Origin: Siphonodentalium dalli
Taxonomy: Eukaryota; Mollusca; Scaphopoda; Gadilida; Siphonodentaliidae
NCBI GenBank assembly: GCA_032622095.1
Contig: CP136061.1
Coordinates: 175,361,692-175,425,691 of the forward strand
Direction: 5' to 3'
DNA length: 64,000 bases
Below the pieces are notes generated by a model. The model was not told the origin of the DNA. It saw only the letters and a list, made by a program, of their open reading frames with translations, and ran no database searches. The translations under genes and the position numbers were made by a program. The stretch's first letter is position 1. Every line of letters begins with the position of its first letter. This document shows positions 55,739 through 64,000 of the stretch, piece after piece.

Positions 55739-57328
55739 TCGAAATTTGATGAAAAATTGGAAGACCGCATGAAAGAATCATCATCTCCCCGCGAATTCTG
55801 GCAACTAATGAATTACCTACTATGTAAAAAGAAAACAACGAATGTTCCACCCCTATACTGCTCGAATGCCCATATAAATACCATAAACGTAAATGGAACC
55901 GTGTACGCGACTGATGATCTTGACAAGGCTAACATATTAAACCAGAGCTTCATTTCTAACTCATCAATAAATGACTCAAACCACAGTTTGCCTGTGTTCA
56001 ATTCTCGTTGTAAAAACACGATGGAGGACTTTGAGTTCACCGAAGATGAAATAATTTTGGCAATTAAATCACTTAAATTAAACAAAGCCCATGGCTACGA
56101 TGGAATTAGTGCAAAAATGCTCCTAGCTACCGCAGAATCAATTGCTCGTCCATTAGTTTTAATCTTCAGAAAATCTCTTGATAGCATGACATTTCCATCT
56201 GTATGGAAAAAGGCTAATGTTGTCCCCATCTTTAAAAAAGACGACCCCGCTGATAGCAAGAACTATCGTCCTATTTCCCTTCTACCCTGCTTGGGAAAAA
56301 TATTTGAGAAAGTTGTACTAAAACAGATCAGGGATTTCTTTAAAAAAAACGAACTACTATTCTTACGTCAATCGGGCTTCATGCCTCAACTCATAGATCT
56401 ATACAATCACCTGTGTCAATCTCTCGACAATGGACTGTATACATGTTCTATTTTTTGTGATATATCAAAGGCATTCGAGAGAGTTTGGCACAGGGGACTA
56501 ATACATAAACTTTCAAGTTATGGAGTTCGTGGTAAATCTTTGAAATGGCTAGGAGACTATTTAAATAACCGACAGCAGCGCGTATTAGTTAACAACAGCT
56601 TTTCTAGCTATGAGATCATCCCAGCGGGCGTGCCACAAGGCTAAATCTTAGGCCCTTTTCTATTTTTGGTTTACATCAATGATTTAGCAGACAACATCTG
56701 TTCTATTACGAGAATGTACGCTGACGACACTTGCATTACTAACGAGCACCACGACCTAAATGAATTGGCGCAAACCATGAACAAGGATCTTGAAAACATA
56801 TCAAGATGGTCAAACAATTGGCTAGTCAATTTTAATCCCTCAAAAACGATGGGCATGTCGTACTCTTTGACTGGGACATCCGGCGATACTCCTAATTTAA
56901 CCTTTAATAATGATACTATATCCTTTGTTGAGACACATAAACACCTCGGTCTTGAACTCCAATCAAATATGTCATGGAACAATCATATCAATGAAACTAT
57001 TAAAAGAATAGCCTCGCGTTTATCACAACTAAGAAGATTTAAATACCAGCTCGATAGGAAGACCCTAGAAAACATATATAAAACGTATATTTTACCATTA
57101 TACGATTATGCCGATGTAGTATGGGCAAATGCACCTAAATATCAAATGGATAAACTTGAACGGTTACACATTGATGCAGCCAGAATAGTCAGTGGACTCA
57201 CACGATCAGTCTCTGATATAAACACAATGAAAGAAGGAGGCGTGAATTACACAAATTACAAACTATGTACAACATTATCAATCGGAATGCCCCTATTTAT
57301 CTCACAAACATATTACCACCCAGAATAG
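55739..57328 (+). pseudogene. LINE A reverse transcriptase
   Basis: Same frame as the endonuclease. RT motifs: NKAHGYDGISAKML, WKKANVVPIFKK, NYRPISLLPCLGKIFEK, SGFMPQL, motif A FCDISKAFERVWHRGL, and catalytic YADD near 56717 (RMYADDTCI). The conserved GVPQG-[S]-ILGP box is broken by TAA at 56642-56644 where Ser would be expected, a single-base nonsense change from TCA. A further frame change between 57,265 and 57,328 moves the C-terminal part to another frame. So at least two stops and one frameshift disable this copy. Confidence 0.93.
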
Positions 57329-57861
57329 CTGACATATCAGAGTATGAATTCAGATATCCCGAAAAATTCTACACATATTTCAGTAACACTGAGAATTACA
57401 AAAAGTCATTTTTCCCTTCAACCATAAAAGCGTGGAATGACATGCCGTCCGTAATAACGGATGCCCCCACAATTTCAGATTTCAAAACGTATCTTAGAAT
57501 AATTGACCCCGTCACTAGACCCCCGAGGTATTTCTACACGGGACGCAGGCAATGTAACGTACTTCACGCAAAATTACGGAACTATTGCAGTGATCTAAAG
57601 TCTGATAAATTCCAAAACTACATATCTGACAGCCCACGTTGCGCATGCGGCAACCAATGCGAAGATGCATATCATTACCTTTTCACGTGTTCCCTGTACC
57701 AATCAGAACGAATAGAAATGTATCATTCGCTACACAGAGAAGGACTCAAATTAACACATATGAATGATTTACTTTCTGGCATCCAAAACATAGATATAAA
57801 ACAAAATGTGAAATTGTTCAAAATAGTACAACATTTTATTACGGAAACTAAACGTTTCTGA
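57265..57861 (+). pseudogene. LINE A C-terminal domain
   Basis: 198 codons in the frame +2 to RT. It contains the Cys/His motif RCACGNQCEDAYHYLFTCSL (C-x-C...H...C), a common C-terminal nucleic-acid-binding finger of non-LTR ORF2 proteins, and ends ETKRF at 57861. Confidence 0.88.
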
Positions 57862-58207
57862 CAAATGATATTAACTTAATTAATAAGTAGGACATAAATA
57901 TGTTTATTGTTGTTTATTGCTTTTTTCGACCTGGTACTTGCTCGGCCATAACAATGTTTTAAATAAACACAATCGACGTTGGCACCCCCACCACCTTACA
58001 TCATCCTTTCCTAACGATCCGCAAGATCATCATTCACCAGTCACCATTCTCTCACATTCCACACAGCTGTAAATAAGTTACTTATTGTGCCACTTTGTCA
58101 ATTATGTAATTTTGTAACAATGTATACTGGAGAGGGGCTCATTAAGTTATGTAACTTGTGTCCCAATCCACTTTGTATTATTACAAATAAAATATGTTTA
58201 AAGTAAA
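57862..58207 (+). other. LINE A 3' untranslated region
   Basis: 346 bp, no open frame; polyadenylation signal AATAAA at 58186-58191, 16 bp before the end. Confidence 0.75.
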
Positions 58208-58218
58208 AACTATTATTT
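58208..58218. repeat. Target-site duplication, right of LINE A
   Basis: AACTATTATTT, the second copy of the left flank 54936-54946. Confidence 0.85.
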
Positions 58219-59822
58219 AATTATTGTTTTGGGATAACAATAGAAAAGACAGATCATCTATTGTTCACATAGTGAGTCCAGATATGGTTAACATAATTTG
58301 TTGGTTTCCTAACAAACAGTACAGTTACTATTGGTTCAAAATTTTGGATATTGGGTCATACAAGACTTTGAGATGTTTTTCTGGGAATTAGTAGGGCAGC
58401 CTCCTGCCCTCTTCCCACCATTGCTCGATTTATTACGACATAATTAGGGGTCATGGAGTACACCATAACCCTTCTTGGGGGTATCAGTTATGGCTTTTGG
58501 ATATTGTTTGGTCTTGATAGAGCAGGCAATCATTCATACACGATTGGATTAGTTCTTCAAGGACGTTCGGAGGGCTAGAATAGGGGATTCCCCTATTGCC
58601 CGTCCAGTTGTTGGGTTGATCCGTTCCGACGTGAGATAGCCAAGCCACAACTCCAGCACATAGCCTAAACAACCCGCACTACTATTTATCCCACTAGTAA
58701 GCCTTGGTAACCCCGGGAGTTAGTCATAAGATCTGGTATATACTTGAATGTATGGAAGAGGTGACTCATGCTCTGATCACAGCATAGACCCGAGATACAT
58801 GTAGTTTCAAGGGCTGTGTTATTGGAGAAGAAAGGAAACATCCCATTAGGAAAGGGTCTATGTAGAAAGATGACATTAGGAAAGAAGAAACTGATTTAAA
58901 CTTTGAGTGAAGTGAGCGTATATACATGTAGATATACGGGTCATGGCATGAGCGGCATGGTAGAGGGTGAGTGTTAAGGGGAATGGGCTCCGAAGTTTAG
59001 CCCAGAAGGCTATTCCCGAGTACAAAGGTTACCAGGCTTACTAGATTCCATGTTATTTATGAGGCCGTACGTGTAGGTATGGCGGTGGGACATGTGCGGT
59101 CCCGATATGGGACCTTCGTAGGTCCCAATGCTGATGATTTATGTTTACCCCGGACAGGGGAATTTGTACTCCCGTCAAGGACAAGTAGTCCAGGGAGGTT
59201 GTATATAGCAAAATCATGTAGATTTTAAATTGTGATACAATTTGTGATAAGGACAATTAGTCCAGAAATACGGGTGCTATTTCCTCAGGTGGCAATTAAC
59301 GCATCGCTCTATTTTTTGGGAGGGCTAGTTATAATTAGTTTTTAGAATGAGAGATACCCTTCCCAATCGGTGGAAAACGTAATGGGCAGAAAGCCCTACA
59401 TATATTTGGAATTCCTAGGCATAAGGCCTCGTAGGACTTTTTGGCTGGTAGGGGCACAAAGCCCGAAATTAAATTTGGGATCAGATTAGGGGGCAAATAT
59501 CAAGCCCGATATATATATATATGGCATATTTGGGACTTGGAAACATTTTTGACAGCCCTCCTGGAGCCAATATTTTTTGTAGTCCTGTATTTCACCTGTT
59601 ATGTTTTGATATAAGTTTATTTTTATATATATTTCTTATATGTCAATTCTAGTCATTTGTGGGGGGGGGGGTGGACATTTATAGTAGTTGCAAGATATTG
59701 AGTATTTGGGGGGGGGGTGGACATTTTTAACAGAGATAAAATTAATTGAAATGAAACCCCAAGCTGGCCCATGAAAACCCTAGTTCTTAAAGGGGGGCCT
59801 TAGTTTGAAAACTTTGGGGATT
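58219..59822 (+). other. Element 2 3' region
   Basis: No gene. The segment (G)n-TGGACATTT is present at about 59,661-59,681 and again at 59,709-59,727, each with a run of 9-10 G. AAAGGGGGGCC (59,790-59,800) could serve as a polypurine tract, though it lies 22 bp from the LTR rather than next to it. Confidence 0.55.
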
Positions 59823-60062
59823 TGTGTCATCTTTTGGACGCTCTCTGTCGCCGGTAAATTCACCGGCGTCAGAGAGGTCAAGGCCAGAGCCCGATTTCCC
59901 GCCTCACTTTGATACCAGACCATGACACAAACAGACGCATATAATAGACGAAGAAGAGAATACATATAGCTTGCCGGCCGGCCGAGTCCAAGAATCTGCA
60001 CCACATATAAGTGTAAGTAGATCTAATGAATTGCGGGCAAGTGTTGTAGCCAGGTTACTACA
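59823..60062 (+). repeat. Element 2 3' LTR
   Basis: 240 bp. Differs from the 5' LTR at position 5 (T for G) and in the hairpin loop (AAATTC for AAACTC). Immediately followed by the ATG of LINE B. Confidence 0.93.
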
Positions 60063-60290
60063 ATGGCTAAACATAACGTAAATCTGAGTGAGGTTCGGGA
60101 TTCTGATGAATATAACTTTACAATGAAATGGAACGAAGCAGAACAGGAAAATGACGAATTGATTAATTCTGCTATTGATACCTGCAATGAATGTGCATAC
60201 ATTTCACCATCACAAGCTATTGATCAACCAAATAAAAAATCTAAATTTTCAATATTCAGCCTCAACTGTCGAAGTATTAACGCGAATTAA
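60063..60290 (+). pseudogene. LINE B ORF start and endonuclease entry
   Basis: 75 codons beginning MAKHNVNLSEVRDSDEYNFT. The last part, KFSIFSLNCRSINAN, is the first beta-strand box of LINE endonucleases (SLNCRSI...N). A TAA follows. The frame then degenerates over about 95 bp before resuming. Confidence 0.8.
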
Positions 60291-60384
60291 AAGTCGAATA
60301 ATAATTCATTCGACGTTATAGCTTTAACGTAAACCTTTCAAAATACGTCAAGCATCAAACTTTAAAATACCGGGATATCACCCT

Positions 60385-61128
60385 ATGGAATTCAAATGTA
60401 CAGCTGACGACGATGATGGCAGAGGTGGTGTGTGCCTTTACATAAAAGCATCAATCCACTATAAAAATCGACCCGACCTTAGTGAATTTATTCCACACGT
60501 AATAGAAACAATATTCGTGGAAATTAACCCAAGAAAAAATGACTCTCGGATAATCGGCTGCGTTTATAGACCAAATACCGCACCAAAGGCCAACATTGAT
60601 CAATTTTTGAAAAAATTCGACGATATTCTAGAAAATATTAATAACCACAAATCATATATATCAGGAGACTTTAATATTGACCTCCTCAATTTCAACTCTC
60701 ATACAAAAACGAATGATTTCATAAATAACATTTTCACAAGAGGATTCGTGCCAAGGATAACTAAACCCACTCGAATGACTGATCATTCAGCAACTCTTAT
60801 CGATAATATATATACCAATAATCTACAAGGCGAATGTAAATCTGGCAAAATCACATGCGATGTATCCGATCACTTCGGCATATTTTATTCAGAATCTAAC
60901 CAAAAGAGACAAAACATCCCCAATAATAATGAAACTATCACTAACCAAAGAAGTTTTAGTCCTAATAATATAATTAGATTCAAAAATCTTTTAAAATCTT
61001 GTACCTTTGACTCCGTCACATCTTGTAGAAATGTCGACCAAGCATATGACATCTTCTTAGATATCTATATGAATTCATATGAACTAGCTTTCCCCATCAA
61101 AAGTCGACATATACCCAAAAATTCATAA
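60385..61128 (+). pseudogene. LINE B endonuclease
   Basis: 247 codons: GGVCLYIKASIHYK, IIGCVYRPN, SGDFNIDLL (the GDFN box), TKPTRMTDHSATLIDNIYTN and CDVSDHFGIF (the SDH box), in the expected order of an AP-like endonuclease. It lies in a different frame from the N-terminal piece. It ends 15 bp before the next segment (frame change near 61,130). Confidence 0.92.
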
Positions 61129-61142
61129 AACGCGAACCTTGG

Positions 61143-62009
61143 GTGACATCTGGATTGATTAAGTCAAGTATTGTTAAGAACCAGCTATATTTACGCAAAT
61201 TGAATAAACCCACGGAAACGAACGTAAATAAATATTTGAGTTATCGAAACTTATACAATAAACTAATCAGAAGGAGTAAAAATATATACTATACAAATAT
61301 TCTTGAAGTAAATAAAAATAACTTAAAGAAAACATGGGAAATACTTAAGGGTGCATTGAAGATAAATGGAAACACAAATATTAACACAAAGACTTTTACT
61401 GAAAACGGAATAGAACTTGAAAATTCCAAACTCATATCGGAAAGGTTCAATGACTTTTTCTCAAAAATTGGGCGGGAAACCAGCCAACTTAATGAACATG
61501 AAAATGACTCACATTTTACAGATTTTCTTCATAACCGCAAACCAGACGACATCAATTTCAAAATAATTCCGACCTCTATACAGGAGATCATACTCACATG
61601 TTTCTCTATGACTGGAAAAGTATCAAGGGACTTCAATGGTATATCAACTAAACTTATCAAGGAAACAATTAAGGAGATAGCCCCAGCATTATTGCATATT
61701 TTTAACTTGTCCTTAGAGCATGGAATAGTCCCTAACAAAATGAAAATTTCTAAAGTAGTCCCGATCCCAAAAAATAATACCACTCATGAAATCTCCAACT
61801 ACAGACCTATCAGCATTCTTCCAGCTATCTCGAAACTTCTCGAAAAAATAATGCATAAACGATTACTAGACTTCTTAAATGAACGAAACATACTCTATAA
61901 ACACCAATACGGCTCCCGTCCTAATCATTCAACCTTCCACCCTGTATTACACCTCCTCGATCAAGTTGTCTCAAATAATGACATCATGACAAGAGATTCC
62001 ACTTTATAG
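61143..62009 (+). pseudogene. LINE B linker and RT N-terminal motifs
   Basis: 288 codons. The basic linker (RRSKNIYYTNILEVNK) is followed by RT fingers: SRDFNGISTKLIKE, KISKVVPIPKNN, NYRPISILPAISKLLEK and YGSRPNHST. The frame ends at 62009, with the palm core in the next frame from 62003. Confidence 0.92.
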
Positions 62010-62338
62010 CTCTATTCCTCGACCTCTCAAAAGCATTTGATACGATAAATCACGATATTTTACTTCATAAACTAGATCATTATGGCATACGGGGCACAGC
62101 ATACTCATGGTTTCGGATCTATCTGCAAAATAGAAGGCAATATGTTGAACTCAATGGTACCAAATATAAATTAACGGAAGTGACGTGCGGAGTGCCCCAG
62201 GGTTCAATACTGCATGGACCGATAATTTTCTTAATTTACGTTAACGATATGTCCAACTCGACAACCATGGATATCTTGTCATACGCGGACGATACGACTC
62301 TAGTAACTGGTGGAAACAAATGGCATCCTTGTAGAAAG
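62003..62338 (+). pseudogene. LINE B RT palm (no ATG)
   Basis: Open without a Met in the first part: LFLDLSKAFDTINHDIL (motif A), then an intact GVPQGSIL box, and the catalytic SYADDTTLV at 62277-62303. It is joined to its neighbours by frame changes at about 62,003 and 62,310. Confidence 0.9.
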
Positions 62339-63047
62339 TTATGTGAATAATGAGTTACGCAACATATTTGATTGGTGCTGTAGCAATAAGTTAGTGATCA
62401 ATACTAAAAAAAGCAACTATATGCTAATACATCCAGAGAACAATGATAACAAATGGAAATTCATAAAGGTTTACTTAAATAATACGGAACTAAATAAGAT
62501 AGGAAATCTTGAGCACGAATCCTCCACAAAATTCTTAGGAATCCATATAGATGAAAACCTGACCTTTAAAAAACATGTGTCCTCAGTTTGTTCCAAAATG
62601 GTGAATGCCATATACCACATCAATAAAGTTAAACACTTCTTTCCTGGTAGCGCACTTAAAACATTATATTATGCTCTAATGCAAAGCCATCTTGTCTATG
62701 GTGTTCAAATTTGGGGACACGTCCCAGCGGTAAAAAAAAAATTCATGCTTCAAAAACGCGCAATACGAGTTTTATGTAATAAGAAATATAGAAGCCACAC
62801 AGAACCTCTTTTAAAAAAAGAAAATATACTCAAAATCTACGACATCCAAAAAGTACAAGCGGCTGTTTTCATGCATGATTGGTATCATATGCGCTTAATA
62901 GAATCATTCACCGACATGTTTACGAAACGCAAAACCGGACCAGACACCCGGCAAAAGCACTCACTATTTTTAAAAAAAACCAAGAACATCTTGGTCACAA
63001 CAACTACCATTCCATTCTTATCCAACCATCTGGAACAACTTAGATAA
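62310..63047 (+). pseudogene. LINE B RT thumb and C-terminal part
   Basis: 245 codons. NKLVINTKKSNYMLIH and TKFLGIHIDENLTFKKHVSS are the post-catalytic RT motifs, followed by thumb helices (KTLYYALMQSHLVYGVQIWG) and a basic tail. No Cys/His finger was found in this frame, though HADCIKKYAATIKCNNQRCP-type residues continue in another frame at 63,087-63,150. Confidence 0.88.
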
Positions 63048-63517
63048 CGAATTTACATCATACCAATCCAGGCACACATTCAAACGGCGTTTACATGCCG
63101 ATTGCATTAAAAAATATGCTGCAACAATTAAATGCAACAATCAAAGATGTCCCGACTGTGTGGTAGCTCGTCAATAAGTGACTTCCGCTATATCGCAATC
63201 CACAACCTCACTCCACACATTCCTACTCGACTTTCAAGGAACATCTCACTGACAAGAAAGAGACAAACCATCGAGTAACCAATAATCGATTTATCTAGAC
63301 GTATATCCTCCATGCATATAATCCAGTTAAATGCAACCATTGTGAGATACATAATTATTTAGCCGTGCATTGTAAAATGAACCCTGACCGCCTATCGTAA
63401 CATCTTTTCATCTTTAAGGGGGCGGCAGTAAGACAGTCTAGCCTGACTATGCCACCCCCCTCGAATATACAATGTAATATTTGTCAAATGTATCATGTAT
63501 TAATATGTGTATATTGA
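63048..63517 (+). other. LINE B C-terminal remnant and 3' UTR
   Basis: The first 130 bp still read as LINE C-terminal protein with frame breaks (Arg/Cys-rich). The rest is 3' UTR up to AATAAA at 63518. Confidence 0.55.
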
Positions 63518-63539
63518 AATAAAATATCCTATCCTATCC

Positions 63540-64000
63540 TATAATAGAGCGTTTTGACAAGAAAATATGGAATTAATATACACATGTGTTCACATAGTAG
63601 GCCTTTTGTGGCATGAGACACTGGGTAATGTTTCCTCCGTATAACAGACTATATTTATAGGTGTTACAATACATATCATTGATGAAAAGAATACATGAAG
63701 TAAGTATTTATATACTATAGTCTACATCAAATGGGTCCTTTGGTTTTGCCATGTAATGGAGATTTTAGAGTAATAATATGAATGAACTATGCCTGGAATA
63801 CATAAAGTTGGTGCACAGATGTTTTCATTCCGGTTGTCCTTGTATTATATAGGTAAATCCAGCAACGGATTTTGATTGGCTGTTATAAATATTATGATAA
63901 GAACTAAATACTTCACTGATCGCTATTAGAGATCAAATGCTCACTAGGTACGTGCAAATTTAGAGCCACAGATTGCGTCATTTTGCATCATGACGTGAAA
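63540..64000. other. Right-end spacer
   Basis: AT-rich, no gene or repeat recognised. Confidence 0.5.

Larger units (their letters stand above)
54947..58207 (+). mobile_element. Nested LINE A, 5'-truncated
   Basis: A 3,261-bp non-LTR retrotransposon inserted in element 2, flanked by the 11-bp direct repeat AACTATTATTT. It starts within the endonuclease domain (its N-terminal part is missing). The coding part ends at 57861 and the 3' end carries AATAAA at 58186-58191, with an A-rich tail but no long poly(A). The insertion therefore postdates element 2. Confidence 0.92.
44815..60062 (+). mobile_element. Ty3/Gypsy LTR retrotransposon with nested LINE (element 2)
   Basis: Bounded by 240-bp LTRs (44815-45054 and 59823-60062) differing at two positions. 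Without the 3,261-bp nested LINE and its 11-bp target duplication the element would be about 12 kb. Order: LTR, primer binding site, gag, protease, RT-RNase H, integrase with PHD finger, GC-rich ORF region, nested LINE, 3' region, LTR. Flanking tetranucleotides are ATGA and ATGG, an imperfect 4-bp duplication. Gag, pol and the extra region contain frameshifts and one stop. Confidence 0.9.
60063..63539 (+). mobile_element. LINE B (broken) ending in (TATCC)n
   Basis: A non-LTR retrotransposon whose first visible base is the ATG directly next to the element 2 LTR. It has endonuclease, RT and C-terminal parts in at least four frame segments, a 3' UTR with AATAAA at 63518-63523, and a 3' tail of three TATCC units (63525-63539). 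A short microsatellite tail instead of poly(A) is typical of CR1-like LINEs; family placement is an inference. Confidence 0.88.

Overview
The window looks like repeat-dense intergenic DNA from an animal, most likely a marine invertebrate. I found no intact host gene, tRNA, rRNA or CRISPR array. The metazoan inference rests on the repeat content: animal-type Ty3/Gypsy and non-LTR retrotransposons, a Tc1/mariner-like MITE, a C2H2 zinc-finger relic next to a splice acceptor, and AT-rich introns or intergenic DNA. The species cannot be named from sequence alone.

Layout. 1-13,261: a tandem satellite of about 605 bp with 22 register points in view and higher-order duplications. It enters from the left and ends in three inverted copies of its own 15-mer. 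13,640-15,365: a frameshifted, 5'-truncated LINE on the minus strand. 15,365-26,940: a zinc-finger relic, foldbacks, a 460-bp direct repeat, several small tandem arrays, a 1,318-bp tandem duplication made of hairpin-bearing 330-bp units, and a 9-bp minisatellite.

26,942-36,191: a 9,250-bp Ty3/Gypsy LTR retrotransposon on the minus strand. Its 458-bp LTRs look identical and are flanked by a 4-bp target duplication (GGTC). It carries an unidentified 163-aa ORF, gag in two frames, protease-RT-RNase H, and integrase. At the gag/pol junction a TTTAAAC heptamer in the correct frame is followed, 6 nt later, by a perfect 11-bp stem. This is a textbook -1 ribosomal frameshift signal.

36,563-39,749: a 3.2-kb element with about 308-bp inverted termini and no visible transposase. 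It contains a 468-bp Mutator-like MITE with a 9-bp target duplication. 39,760-44,070: an old, degenerate tandem array carrying a TTAA-flanked MITE and five copies of a TA-flanked, palindrome-bearing MITE.

44,815-60,062: a second, plus-strand Ty3/Gypsy element bounded by 240-bp LTRs that differ at two positions. Its gag has a helix-hairpin-helix-like motif and SR-like repeats. Its integrase ends in a PHD finger, and a GC-rich open region of unknown function follows pol. A 3,261-bp LINE is nested in it, bounded by an 11-bp target duplication. Right after the downstream LTR, another broken LINE starts at its ATG (60,063-63,539) and ends in a (TATCC)n tail.

How it works together: the picture is of successive transposon insertions into satellite-like DNA. 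The 27-36 kb element is the youngest. The second element and all three LINEs carry stops or frameshifts, so they look inactive, although single-base indels could also be assembly errors.
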